From Bacteroidota bacterium (lineage in GTDB: Bacteria; Bacteroidota; Bacteroidia; NS11-12g; UBA9320): DNA of 64,000 bases. Both the position numbers and the translations under genes were made by a program. This document shows positions 27,670-36,585 of the stretch, piece by piece (the first letter of the stretch is position 1; each line of letters opens with the position of its first letter). Under the pieces are notes generated by a model. The model saw nothing but the letters and a program-made list of their open reading frames with translations. It was not told the origin of the DNA and ran no database searches. The stretch is from contig NVWV01000001.1 of assembly GCA_002746305.1 (NCBI GenBank), positions 310,001-374,000 of the forward strand, given 5' to 3'.

Positions 27670-28625
27670 TAAGCAATAAAACAATTTTTATCACAGGTGG
27701 TGCAGGGTTCATTGCCAACACCTTAATTAAGCACTATGTAAGCAATAACAAGATTGTTGTTTATGATAATTTTCATAGAGATACCTTGACCGGAAGCGGT
27801 CTTAAGGATCATGAAAATGTAACAATAATTAAAGGAGATGTTTTGGATTATGACCTTCTTCGTGATTCTATGAAAGGTGCTGATATAGTGATTCACGCTG
27901 CGGGGATTGCAGGTATTGACACGGTTATTAAAAATCCTGTAAAGACTATGAGGGTTAATATGATTGGAACTTCAAATGCTTTAGAGGCTGCTCGTGAAAA
28001 TGGAGTTACAGACAGATTTGTTGACTTTTCTACATCCGAAGTATTTGGTTCAATGGCTTTTAGGTCTACAGAAGGTGATTCTACAGTAGCCGGTTCCGCT
28101 GGTGAAGCACGATGGACGTATGCGGTTTCTAAGCTTGCTGGAGAACACCTTGCTCACGCTTATTATTCTCAGTATAAGTTACCTGTTGTTACGGTTAGAC
28201 CGTTTAATGTTTATGGACCTGGTCAAACAGGTGAGGGTGCTATCCAAATTTTTATTAAAAGAGCACTTAAGAATGATACGATTATGATAGACGGAGATGG
28301 TAATCAAATAAGAGCTTGGTGCTTCGTCGATGATTTTGTTGAATGTTTAATTAGCTGTGTAGAGAATCCTAAAGCAATAGGAGAAAGCTTTAATCTAGGT
28401 AATTCTAGAGCTGTAATTACTATATTAGGTCTAGCACAAACGGTTTGTCGTGTTTTGAAATCAGAGTCAAATATTGAATTCGCACCAGCATTATCAGCGG
28501 ACATTGCAATTAGAATTCCAAGTGTAGAGAAAACATACAAAATGTTGGGCTTTAAAGCTCAGGTAGACTTGGAAGAAGGAATACTTAGGACTGCAGAGTG
28601 GATGAAGAAACAAGGATTGGCCTAG
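27666..28625 (+). CDS. NAD-dependent sugar-nucleotide epimerase/dehydratase
   Basis: This 319-aa extended SDR enzyme has [12 protein letters not shown] at the N-terminus, [22 protein letters not shown] and catalytic YAVSK, with [11 protein letters not shown] downstream. The third glycine of the usual GGxGFIG fingerprint is Ala17. This could affect cofactor binding or be a subfamily trait. It overlaps the aminotransferase by 4 bases (ATGA). It may be a 4-epimerase or a 4,6-dehydratase acting just before the aminotransferase. The substrate is unresolved. Confidence 0.82.
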   Translation: MISNKTIFITGGAGFIANTLIKHYVSNNKIVVYDNFHRDTLTGSGLKDHENVTIIKGDVLDYDLLRDSMKGADIVIHAAGIAGIDTVIKNPVKTMRVNMIGTSNALEAARENGVTDRFVDFSTSEVFGSMAFRSTEGDSTVAGSAGEARWTYAVSKLAGEHLAHAYYSQYKLPVVTVRPFNVYGPGQTGEGAIQIFIKRALKNDTIMIDGDGNQIRAWCFVDDFVECLISCVENPKAIGESFNLGNSRAVITILGLAQTVCRVLKSESNIEFAPALSADIAIRIPSVEKTYKMLGFKAQVDLEEGILRTAEWMKKQGLA

Positions 28626-28631
28626 TCCAAA

Positions 28632-29222
28632 ATGGTCAAAAAAAATCTAAAATTAAATTCTAGTAAAGCAGATCAAATGTGGGATGATCTTTCATCATTT
28701 CACAAAGAGATTGATTTAGCTATGAAAGAGCAGTACAATCGTTCCTTGCCTTTTAATGAAGAATTTTCAGATAGATGGATTAGAGCTAAAACTCTAGGAT
28801 TTGGTGAGGGAACATCTATCTACGACAACTCGTATGTATATGGGAATGCCATTGTAGGTAAAAACTGTTGGATAGGTCCAATGACAATTCTAGACGGAAG
28901 TGGAGGACTTGAAATTGGAGATGGTTGTACCATATCCGCAGGGGTGCAAATTTATAGTCACGATAATGTGATGCAGACTCTATCAGGAGGTAGTGAAGAA
29001 ATTAGCAGAAGTAATACTAGTATTGGTGACAATGTTTATTTTGGCCCTAACTCTTTAGTTACAAAAGGTGTGACAATAGGCAATAATTGTCTTATAGGGG
29101 CATTTGCATTGGTTAAAAGTGATATTCCCGATAATTCAATTGTAGTTGGTGCTCCATGTAGAATAATTGGCGAAGTAACCTTTGAAGATGAGAGGCCAAT
29201 TCTAAAATATTTCAATAAATAA
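28632..29222 (+). CDS. Left-handed beta-helix sugar acetyltransferase
   Basis: This 196-aa hexapeptide-repeat transferase has repeats such as IVGKNCWIGPMTIL, IGDGCTISAGVQIYSHDN, IGDNVYFGPNSLV and IGNNCLIGAFALV. The His of YSHDN is the usual catalytic base. It probably acetylates the amino sugar made by the aminotransferase upstream. It could provide the WbpD-like step, although it does not resemble WbpD closely. Its stop overlaps the next start by one base. Confidence 0.88.
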   Translation: MVKKNLKLNSSKADQMWDDLSSFHKEIDLAMKEQYNRSLPFNEEFSDRWIRAKTLGFGEGTSIYDNSYVYGNAIVGKNCWIGPMTILDGSGGLEIGDGCTISAGVQIYSHDNVMQTLSGGSEEISRSNTSIGDNVYFGPNSLVTKGVTIGNNCLIGAFALVKSDIPDNSIVVGAPCRIIGEVTFEDERPILKYFNK

Positions 29223-30370
29223 TGAGTAAAGTAATTTGTAGCAAATGTATATACGATAGTACTATTCCAGCTATCACTTTTAATGAACAAGGGGTTTGTA
29301 ATTATTGCTTGCAAATTGATCAGCTACAGGAGCAGTATAAAACAGGAACTCCTGAAGGAGAGAAAGTTTTAATGGATATTGTGGCTAAAATAAAGTCAGA
29401 TGGAAAAAGAAAGAAGTACGATTGTGTAATTGGGGTTAGTGGAGGAACAGATTCGTCTTATTTGATGATAAAAGCGAAAGAGTGGGGACTAAATCCTCTT
29501 GCTGTTCATTATGATAATACGTGGAATACTTCTATTGCTACTGAGAATGTTAGAAAAGTGACAACTAAATTAGGTATCGATCTTTTTACCTATGTGGTCA
29601 ATAACAAGGAAGCGGATGATATTTTTAAGTCATTTCTAAAAGCAGGTGTACCTGAGTTTGATGCGTCAACAGATATTGGTTTTGTTCAAGTACTGCGTTC
29701 AGCCGCAGCTAAACATGGAATTAAGTATATTCTTGAAGGACATTCTTTTATAGCAGAAGGTGTTTCTCCCCAAGGTAAAAATTATTTTGATGGAAAGTAT
29801 ATCAAGAGCATCCATAAGAAATATGGTAAGCTTAAAATGAAGACCTACCCTAATATGACTTTCTTTCAGTTTATGAAGTGGATTTTGGTATATAGACAGC
29901 AATTTATAAGACCCCTTTGGTACTTAAATTACAATAAATCAATAGCTCGTGATATGCTGGAAAAAGAAACAGGATGGACATATTATGGGGGACATCATTT
30001 AGAGAATAGATCTACAAGTTTTCTGCATACCATATATAACCCTCAGAAATTCCAAATAGACAATAGAAATTGGAGTTTAGCTGCAGAAGTACGTAATGGA
30101 CTTATTTCACGTGATGATGCACTTAAGATTTATAATACTCCAATTATTCCCGATAGTGAGTTAGTGCTTTTTGTAAAGAAAAGACTTGGGCTTACCGACG
30201 AAGAATATACTACATTATTAGATGGTCCTAAAAGGTCATTCAGGGATTTTAAAACCTACAAAGAACGGTTTGAAAAATTAAGACCAATGTTTAAAATATT
30301 TGCAGATGCCAACTTGGTGCCTCGCAGTTTTTACATTAAATATTGCTTTCCTTTAAAGGAGAATAAATGA
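29222..30370 (+). CDS. wbuX: N-acetyl sugar amidotransferase (WbuX/WbpG/PseA family)
   Basis: This 382-aa ATP-dependent enzyme converts a sugar N-acetyl group to N-acetamidino, using ammonia supplied by a HisH/HisF-like pair. An N-terminal zinc ribbon is formed by CSKC and CNYC. The PP-loop GVSGGTDSSYL is near residue 74, followed by LAVHYDNTWNTSIATENV and ILEGHSF. The hisH- and hisF-like genes follow with 4-base overlap and direct abutment, the same order as in P. aeruginosa (WbpG-HisH2-HisF2) and E. coli O-antigen (WbuXYZ) loci. Confidence 0.93.
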   Translation: MSKVICSKCIYDSTIPAITFNEQGVCNYCLQIDQLQEQYKTGTPEGEKVLMDIVAKIKSDGKRKKYDCVIGVSGGTDSSYLMIKAKEWGLNPLAVHYDNTWNTSIATENVRKVTTKLGIDLFTYVVNNKEADDIFKSFLKAGVPEFDASTDIGFVQVLRSAAAKHGIKYILEGHSFIAEGVSPQGKNYFDGKYIKSIHKKYGKLKMKTYPNMTFFQFMKWILVYRQQFIRPLWYLNYNKSIARDMLEKETGWTYYGGHHLENRSTSFLHTIYNPQKFQIDNRNWSLAAEVRNGLISRDDALKIYNTPIIPDSELVLFVKKRLGLTDEEYTTLLDGPKRSFRDFKTYKERFEKLRPMFKIFADANLVPRSFYIKYCFPLKENK

Positions 30371-30975
30371 TCACAATAGTTGATTACGGCTTAGGCAATC
30401 TAAATTCTATTAAGAATATGTTCCGTTTCATTGGAGTGGAGAGTGAAATAGCTTCGGACCCAAACGTAATTAATGAAGCACAGAAGTTACTACTTCCTGG
30501 AGTAGGAGCCTTTGATGCTGCCATGAGTAAACTTAATGAATCTAATCTTATACCTGTTTTGAATAAGAAGGTATTAGAAGATAAAATTCCAATACTTGGT
30601 ATTTGTTTAGGGATGCAACTATTGACCAATGGAAGCGAAGAAGGTAAATTGTCTGGTTTGGGTTGGATAGACGCACAAACAATAAAATTTAAATTTGACA
30701 CTGGCGAAAAAATTCCTCATATGGGATGGAATAAAGTGGAACAAGTAAGTGATTCGAAGCTTATAAGTGGTTTGCCATCTCTATCCAGATATTACTTTGT
30801 ACATAGCTATTATGTAAAAGTTGCCGTTGAAAAAAATAGTATTTTAAAGACACAATACGGAGGATTATTGTTTGACTCGGCCATTCAAAATAATAACATT
30901 ATGGGTACTCAGTTTCATCCTGAAAAAAGTCATAAGTTCGGTATGAAGTTACTTTCAAATTTTGCAGCTATCTAA
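30367..30975 (+). CDS. wbuY: HisH-like glutaminase for sugar amidination (WbuY-like)
   Basis: This 202-aa class-I glutamine amidotransferase resembles the HisH subunit of imidazole glycerol phosphate synthase. It keeps the catalytic triad: Cys80 in GICLGMQ, and His184 and Glu186 in QFHPEKS. Context indicates that it releases ammonia from glutamine for the amidotransferase WbuX through the HisF-like partner, not for histidine synthesis. No other his gene is seen in the window. Confidence 0.9.
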   Translation: MITIVDYGLGNLNSIKNMFRFIGVESEIASDPNVINEAQKLLLPGVGAFDAAMSKLNESNLIPVLNKKVLEDKIPILGICLGMQLLTNGSEEGKLSGLGWIDAQTIKFKFDTGEKIPHMGWNKVEQVSDSKLISGLPSLSRYYFVHSYYVKVAVEKNSILKTQYGGLLFDSAIQNNNIMGTQFHPEKSHKFGMKLLSNFAAI

Positions 30976-31728
30976 ATGTTACAAAAGAGAATTATACCTT
31001 GTCTTCAACTATTGGACGATACCCTTGTTAAAACGGTGAAGTTCAAAAATCCGACATATATAGGTGACCCTATAAATACGGTTCGTATTTTCAATGAGTT
31101 GGAGGTTGATGAATTATGCTTCTTGGATATTAGAGCAACAACCAACAACTCAGAACCGAGTTGGGATATTTTAGATCAGATAACCAATGAATGCTTTATG
31201 CCCTTGTCTTATGGTGGAGGAATAACGAATTTTGAAACGGCCAAAAGACTCTTTTCTATGGGTTTTGAGAAAGTAGTGATTAATACTGCCGCTCATTCAC
31301 ATTCAAATTTGATAAATGAAATAGCAACTCAGTATGGTAATCAGGCTGTAGTTGGTTCAATTGATATAAAAAAGAATTTGTTTGGACATAGTAAGGTTTA
31401 TATAAACAACGGTAAATCTGTCATAAAACTGAATCCGAAAGATTGGGCACTTGAGCTTGTAGAACAGGGTGTAGGAGAACTTTTGATCACTTCTATAGAT
31501 AATGAAGGAACTTGGAAGGGTTATGATATAGATTTAATAAATCACATTACAAATTCTGTAAATGTGCCTGTAATAGCACACGGGGGAGCCAGTGGTATTG
31601 ATGATATAAATAACTTATTCAATCAGACTAAAGTTTCAGCAGCAGGTATTGGTAGTATGGTAGTCTATCAGAAAAAAGGTATGGGTGTATTAGTTAATTT
31701 CCCAGATGTCTCAAAGATATTAAGATAA
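30976..31728 (+). CDS. wbuZ: HisF-like barrel protein for sugar amidination (WbuZ-like)
   Basis: This 250-aa (beta/alpha)8 protein resembles HisF and should channel ammonia to WbuX. In histidine-pathway HisF, Asp11 and Asp130 are catalytic. Here residue 11 is Gln (IIPCLQLLDD) while Asp130 is present (VVGSIDIKK). Loss of Asp11 argues against imidazole glycerol phosphate synthesis and fits the WbuZ/HisF2 subfamily, as does TVKFKNPTYIGDPINTVRIF. PLSYGGGI and IAHGGASG mark the phosphate-site loops. Confidence 0.9.
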   Translation: MLQKRIIPCLQLLDDTLVKTVKFKNPTYIGDPINTVRIFNELEVDELCFLDIRATTNNSEPSWDILDQITNECFMPLSYGGGITNFETAKRLFSMGFEKVVINTAAHSHSNLINEIATQYGNQAVVGSIDIKKNLFGHSKVYINNGKSVIKLNPKDWALELVEQGVGELLITSIDNEGTWKGYDIDLINHITNSVNVPVIAHGGASGIDDINNLFNQTKVSAAGIGSMVVYQKKGMGVLVNFPDVSKILR

Positions 31729-31729
31729 G

Positions 31730-32944
31730 ATGAAAGTAGCTTGCGTAGGTAATATGAACAATATGTTATTTGTCTTGTGTAGATATTTACGAGATGAAGG
31801 TATAGATTGTGATTTGTTGCTTTTTAACAATGAGATGGATCATTTCCTACCATCTAATGATACGTTTGATGAAGACTATACAAGTTATACTAAGGTTTTA
31901 GAGTGGGGAGATATTAATTCGTTTAAAACAACCTCCCAAAAGAAAATAGTTGCCGATTTAAAAGAGTACGATTTTATCATAGCTACTCAAGCTCCTGCAT
32001 TTATGTATAAAGCTGGCATTAATATAGATGTATTTGTTCCAGCTGGTGGAGAATTAATAATTACTCCATTTCTATTTGATAAACTTGACTATGTCAAACG
32101 ATTACGTCAACTTAGCCTATGGAAATTCATTCGATATACGAAGTTTGGTATTCAGAAGAGTATTATTATTAATCAGGAACCATTTTCTGAATATTTCAGG
32201 TCTCCTCTCTCCAAACTAAGAGTCTTATCCAAAACATATTACTTTGGGACACCATTTGTCTATAGGAAGATTTATAAAGAAAATCTTTTATTGCCTCATA
32301 GGTATAGAGACTTGCGTGAAAAAAATGATTTGATAATTGTCAATCAAGCAAGACAACTTTGGGTTACGCATGACACTATGGGTCATGAGAGTAAAGGAAG
32401 TGATGTGATAATAAGAGGATATAGTCAATTTCTTAAAAAAAAACCAAAAATTTCTTCTAAACTTTTACTTTTTGAATATGGCCCTGATGTAGATTACACT
32501 AAAGCCTTAATCAATGAGTTGGATATTAGCAGTAATGTCATATGGCTACCTAGAATGCAGAGGAAAGAACTCATGACTTTTGTTAAGATGGCTGATTTTG
32601 CATGTGGTGAGTTTAAACCGGGATGTATTGGAGGGCTAACAACTTGGGAATCACTTGCAACTGGCACATGCCTTTTGCATTATTTAAATGAAAAAGTGGT
32701 TAAGTTTCATAATTTTACTGGACCATACCCATTTATTAATGTTCCTAATGCTTCTAGTTTAGCAGATACTCTGAATGATTTTCAAGAGAATTCGTTAAAA
32801 TATGTAACGATTGGTAAAAATGGAGAAAAGTGGTATGAAGATAACTTTGAAAAAAGATGTATGAAAGAGTGGCTGAAGTTAATTGAGATTAAAATGAATG
32901 GTGGTCAAAAAAGTCTCATTAAATATTGTAATGAGCAAATTTAA
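31730..32944 (+). CDS. GT-B glycosyltransferase-like protein
   Basis: This 404-aa cytosolic protein starts with a Rossmann-like strand (MKVACVGNMNNMLFVLCRYL). Its C-terminal half reads as the nucleotide-sugar site of GT-B enzymes: VIWLPRMQRKELMTFVKMAD, then CIGGLTTWESLATGTCLLHY, where the Glu may be the GT4-type carboxylate. Overall similarity to standard GT4 proteins is weak, so donor and linkage cannot be predicted. It starts one base after the HisF-like gene. Confidence 0.7.
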   Translation: MKVACVGNMNNMLFVLCRYLRDEGIDCDLLLFNNEMDHFLPSNDTFDEDYTSYTKVLEWGDINSFKTTSQKKIVADLKEYDFIIATQAPAFMYKAGINIDVFVPAGGELIITPFLFDKLDYVKRLRQLSLWKFIRYTKFGIQKSIIINQEPFSEYFRSPLSKLRVLSKTYYFGTPFVYRKIYKENLLLPHRYRDLREKNDLIIVNQARQLWVTHDTMGHESKGSDVIIRGYSQFLKKKPKISSKLLLFEYGPDVDYTKALINELDISSNVIWLPRMQRKELMTFVKMADFACGEFKPGCIGGLTTWESLATGTCLLHYLNEKVVKFHNFTGPYPFINVPNASSLADTLNDFQENSLKYVTIGKNGEKWYEDNFEKRCMKEWLKLIEIKMNGGQKSLIKYCNEQI

Positions 32945-33656
32945 ATTTACATATCAAGAGTTAGGTGTCCAACTGGAAAAAGCAAAGTCTAACGACTATG
33001 ACTTTATTCGTTGTGTTGATTATTATAATGCTAAAGTGAAAAGTATTGAACTCAAAAAGAATACTGTGGTATTTCGAGTCGATATTGACTTTTCGCTTGC
33101 GAAGACATCACATTTATTGGATTTGTTTAGGGAACTTGGTATTAAAGCAAGTTTCTATCTTCGATTACATGCACCAGAATATAATCCTTTTTCTTTTGAG
33201 AATTATTTAATTGTTAAGAGAATCATAAATGAGGGTCATGAGTTAGGTTATCATTCGGAAGTTGTGGACCAAGCAGCAATTTGGTCAGAAAATGAGGTAG
33301 ATTGTTTAAAACGGGATATAGAAGTTATAAAATCTATGTTTGGTCATGATATCGAAGGTATTGCGAGTCATGGAGGGATGACTGGACTAAATAATTTAGA
33401 TTTTTGGAAGGATAGGGAAGCACAAGACTTTAAGTTAAAATATGAAGCTTATGAGAATACATCTAGTTTTGATTTATTTAGTCAATCCTTTTATGTTTCA
33501 GATTCGGAGTGGACACGTTGGAAATGCTATAACAAGGGCGAATTGGTGAATAATGACAATAGGACATTTGGTGATCATTTAGATGATAAACATAGTCTGA
33601 TTTACTTGTTAATTCACCCCGATACTTATTACAAAAGACATTTTTATGAGCACTAA
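32931..33656 (+). CDS. Polysaccharide deacetylase-like (NodB-fold) protein
   Basis: This 241-aa protein resembles NodB-homology deacetylases. TVVFRVDIDFS stands where the catalytic Asp/metal motif TFDDG usually lies, followed by GIKASFYLRLH, EGHELGYHSE (compare GHEIGxHT) and a late IASHGG. The second metal His of the HxxxH motif is not obvious, so activity is uncertain. The ATG at 32931 is preferred over an earlier start, leaving a 14-base overlap. An LpxD-like N-acyltransferase follows directly, suggesting a deacetylation/re-acylation pair. Confidence 0.7.
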   Translation: MSKFKFTYQELGVQLEKAKSNDYDFIRCVDYYNAKVKSIELKKNTVVFRVDIDFSLAKTSHLLDLFRELGIKASFYLRLHAPEYNPFSFENYLIVKRIINEGHELGYHSEVVDQAAIWSENEVDCLKRDIEVIKSMFGHDIEGIASHGGMTGLNNLDFWKDREAQDFKLKYEAYENTSSFDLFSQSFYVSDSEWTRWKCYNKGELVNNDNRTFGDHLDDKHSLIYLLIHPDTYYKRHFYEH

Positions 33657-34566
33657 AATTAGTTTTTCTATTAAGGACTTGGTTCGAGATTTTGGAGCTG
33701 ATATAGTAATTAAAGGTGATGTAGAAAAAGTATTTTCCGATATTAAGCCAATTTTTGAAGCACATGAGGATGCAATAACCTGGTTAAGTCCCATGCGTAA
33801 GGATGAATTACAGTTACTTAAGAAAACAAAGGCTGGGGTGGTCATATGTTCACATAATATTAAACTGAGCGAAGAGGTTACTTCTACATTAGTTACGTGT
33901 AAAGACCCACGGTTATTGTTTAATAAAGTATTGAACAAATATTTTTATACTCCAGAAGAGTTTGTTTCTGGGATAAGTAATTCTGCAATTGTTCACCCGA
34001 ATGCAAGAATTCATCCATCTGTATATATTGGACCATATTCTAAGATTGGCGAATGTACTATAGATGAAGGGACTATAATAAAGGGACAAGTAACCATTCA
34101 TAATGGAGTGGAGATTGGTAAAAATATTACGATTCATGAGTATTGTAATTTAGGTAGTTCAGGTTTCGGACATATTTGGGATGAGAATGGAAATACTCAG
34201 GAAATGCCTCAGATTGGAAGTCTTATCATTAAAGATGATGTTGAGATATTTCAATATGTAAATGTTGATAGAGGTACTTTGTCGAGTACAATTATTGAAT
34301 CCGGAGTGATACTAGATCATTATGTTCATATTGCTCATAATTCAGTAGTTGGAGCAAATTGTTTAGTAGCAGCAAGAGTTGTTGTTTGCGGAAGTTCTGA
34401 AATTGGTTCAAACTGTTTTATAGGAGTAAATTCTGTATTGATTGAGGCTCTTACTATTGGCAAGAACTGTATTATTGGTGCTGGAGCAATTGTTACTAAA
34501 AATATACCAGAATATGAAGTCTGGGTTGGCAATCCTGCTTCTAAATTAAGGGATAATATTAAATAA
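33646..34566 (+). CDS. LpxD-like N-acyltransferase inside the glycan locus
   Basis: This 306-aa protein has LpxD architecture. The N-terminal uridine-binding-like domain contains DAITWLSPMRKDELQLLKK. A long left-handed beta-helix follows with GSSGFGHIWDENGNT, VNVDRGTLSSTIIESGVILD and the catalytic His segment HIAHNSVVGANC, then CGSSEIGSNCFIG. LpxD transfers 3-hydroxyacyl chains to UDP-GlcN derivatives in lipid A synthesis. Lipid A genes are absent here, so this paralogue may N-acylate an amino sugar of the polymer. It overlaps the deacetylase-like gene by 11 bases. Confidence 0.85.
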   Translation: MSTKISFSIKDLVRDFGADIVIKGDVEKVFSDIKPIFEAHEDAITWLSPMRKDELQLLKKTKAGVVICSHNIKLSEEVTSTLVTCKDPRLLFNKVLNKYFYTPEEFVSGISNSAIVHPNARIHPSVYIGPYSKIGECTIDEGTIIKGQVTIHNGVEIGKNITIHEYCNLGSSGFGHIWDENGNTQEMPQIGSLIIKDDVEIFQYVNVDRGTLSSTIIESGVILDHYVHIAHNSVVGANCLVAARVVVCGSSEIGSNCFIGVNSVLIEALTIGKNCIIGAGAIVTKNIPEYEVWVGNPASKLRDNIK

Positions 34567-34567
34567 A

Positions 34568-35449
34568 ATGGAAATATTTACGTGTTCAATTTTTCCTCAT
34601 TTAACTCGAATTTGGTATGACTATACTCGTTTGGTATTAGGTGATGATATTCCGATTACAATTTATGATTGCAGCAGGGCTCTAGAGCAAACTTGGTTTG
34701 AAGGAGCCACTATAAAGAAATTTAAGAATATTGAGCATGGATTGAAAATTGATCATTTCATAGAGAATGCTAAATGCAAGCTTGTTCTAGTTACAGATGA
34801 CGATGCATTTATAAGAGACACTAGTCTCGTAGGTAATATTGAAAATGCGATGAATAAAAATGATCGTTTGGCTATATTTTCTTGCCATGAACGGGATCAT
34901 TGGAGATATGAACTTAATGAACAGTTAGTACATCCAATTGGCACATATACATTCGCTGTAAATACTGAAATTATAAGAAAAGAAAACTTATCATTAAGGT
35001 CTGTTCCAACAAATGAAAAATGGGTAAATAGTGGAAAAGGTTATTGGGATACGGCTAATTATACACAGTTTCAATTATTAAAGAAAGAGTATGAGATAAA
35101 ATCAATTCCATTGTCGATTGACAGTCCTGTTTCTACTTTATTTGGAACAAGTAGTGGATTTATTGGATGGTATAAAAAAAGCTTTTTTTCGAAGTCCTTT
35201 AAATTAAAAGGGAATAGAAAAAAATTAATTGCTCAATTGCCAAAGGATAAATACCTCTTTGAGAGGACTTTAGGATTCGTTGCAATTTTAGATTTATACA
35301 AATATATATATAATGAGATGAGTCTTGAATTTCCTTTGACGTGGAACGAACTGTTAAGTTTGGGTGATCATTTCATTGAGGAAGATGAGAGAATACTTCA
35401 ACGGATTGATAGTGTTCTCTCATTACTGAGAAAGACATTGGTTAAATAA
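34568..35449 (+). CDS. Uncharacterised protein with a possible GT-A type DxD site
   Basis: I do not recognise this 293-aa protein as a named family. The segment CKLVLVTDDDAFIRD (about residues 74-88) resembles the hydrophobic strand followed by DxD that binds metal and nucleotide sugar in GT-A glycosyltransferases. The N-terminus (MEIFTCSIFPHLTRIWYDYT) and SCHERDHW, PIGTYTFAVNTE could be part of such a fold. The C-terminus is helical and lysine-rich in places. Position between acyltransferase and GT4 genes supports a sugar-transfer role, but this is inference. Confidence 0.5.
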   Translation: MEIFTCSIFPHLTRIWYDYTRLVLGDDIPITIYDCSRALEQTWFEGATIKKFKNIEHGLKIDHFIENAKCKLVLVTDDDAFIRDTSLVGNIENAMNKNDRLAIFSCHERDHWRYELNEQLVHPIGTYTFAVNTEIIRKENLSLRSVPTNEKWVNSGKGYWDTANYTQFQLLKKEYEIKSIPLSIDSPVSTLFGTSSGFIGWYKKSFFSKSFKLKGNRKKLIAQLPKDKYLFERTLGFVAILDLYKYIYNEMSLEFPLTWNELLSLGDHFIEEDERILQRIDSVLSLLRKTLVK

Positions 35450-36585
35450 TGAGAACCGCTATTGCTACAACCGAATTTCTTCAGTCCTCAGCGGTTTGGA
35501 TATACAGACAAATGTCTAATGATTACATTAAACATAGTCTTGTATTTACAGATCAGGTTGTTAATGAAGGCATCTACAATCATGAAAATGTAGTTGTATT
35601 AAAGCATAAAACTGGTTTTTTACATACAGTTAAAGTGTTAAAAAGGAAGTATCCTTTATTTGATAGCATACGATTTTCTAGGACAAATAGGCAAACAGTA
35701 AAAAAAGGTCTAATTGATAATAAAATTGAGCTTCTACACATACATTTTGGTACGTATGCTGTTTTTTTTATGGATATATGCACAGAACTGGAGATACCTT
35801 TTGTTGTTACCTTTCATGGATTTGACATAACGTCGGCGGTAAACAGATGGCCACTATATAAGAAAAAATTAGGCGATTTGTTTTTGTCTATGGACATGGG
35901 ATTAGTCATTTCGGAGGAAATGAAGACAAGGCTATTACAGCTTGGATGTTCTGAGAACAAATTGCGTGTTTCATATTTAGGAGTTCCAACAGATCAATTT
36001 ATTCCTGTAGATAGGTCGGATAGGAGTAAAGTACAATTTTTACATGCCGGTAGGTTGACTGAAAAGAAGGGGGTTGAACCCTTAATTCACTGTTTTACCA
36101 ATGCATTCAAAGGACAAGAAGATGTAGTTTTAATCGTAGCAGGAGGAGGAGAACTAAGAGATTCACTTACAACTTTGGTGAAAAACTTAGATATGAATAG
36201 TCAAATTAAAGTAATTGGAAATTTAAGTCAAGAAGAACTAACAAAAGCATATAGAGATTCTGATGTTTTTGTTTTGAATAGTAGAACGGATAGTAATGGG
36301 ACACAAGAGGGTTTACCAATAGGCATTCTAGAAGCCAGTTCGTCTGCATTGCCTATAATTAGCACATACCATGCAGGTATTCCTGAATCGGTTATTAATG
36401 AAAAAACAGGTATTTTAGTGACAGAGTATGATGATAAAGCCCTAACCTGCGCATTGGTCACCATGCTAGATTCGCAAAAAAGACTGGAGTTTGGGCTAAA
36501 TGGCAGAGCATATATGGAAAAGAAATTTGCTTTGAAAAATTGTAATGAACAATTATCGGGAATTTATAGGGGAATAATATCATGA
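35449..36585 (+). CDS. GT4-family glycosyltransferase
   Basis: This 378-aa retaining GT-B enzyme has the N-terminal acceptor domain with HIHFGTYAVFFMDICTEL and FVVTFHGFDIT. The C-terminal donor domain contains FLHAGRLTEKKGVEPLIHCF, GNLSQEELTKAYRDSDVFVL and the EX7E motif in EGLPIGILEASSSALP. Sugar specificity is unknown. It overlaps the neighbours by 1 and 4 bases. Confidence 0.92.
   Translation: MRTAIATTEFLQSSAVWIYRQMSNDYIKHSLVFTDQVVNEGIYNHENVVVLKHKTGFLHTVKVLKRKYPLFDSIRFSRTNRQTVKKGLIDNKIELLHIHFGTYAVFFMDICTELEIPFVVTFHGFDITSAVNRWPLYKKKLGDLFLSMDMGLVISEEMKTRLLQLGCSENKLRVSYLGVPTDQFIPVDRSDRSKVQFLHAGRLTEKKGVEPLIHCFTNAFKGQEDVVLIVAGGGELRDSLTTLVKNLDMNSQIKVIGNLSQEELTKAYRDSDVFVLNSRTDSNGTQEGLPIGILEASSSALPIISTYHAGIPESVINEKTGILVTEYDDKALTCALVTMLDSQKRLEFGLNGRAYMEKKFALKNCNEQLSGIYRGIIS

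Noticed and set aside
30367..31728. Histidine biosynthesis genes hisH/hisF
   Set aside because: No other his genes are seen, WbuX is directly upstream and the HisF-like protein lacks Asp11.
33609..33938. Minus-strand frames of about 100 codons opposite the deacetylase-like and LpxD-like genes
   Set aside because: They overlap well-supported plus-strand genes and show no recognisable motifs or separate promoter.
33646..34566. Housekeeping lpxD of lipid A synthesis
   Set aside because: No lpxA, lpxB, lpxC, fabZ or bamA gene is adjacent; the neighbours are glycan genes.
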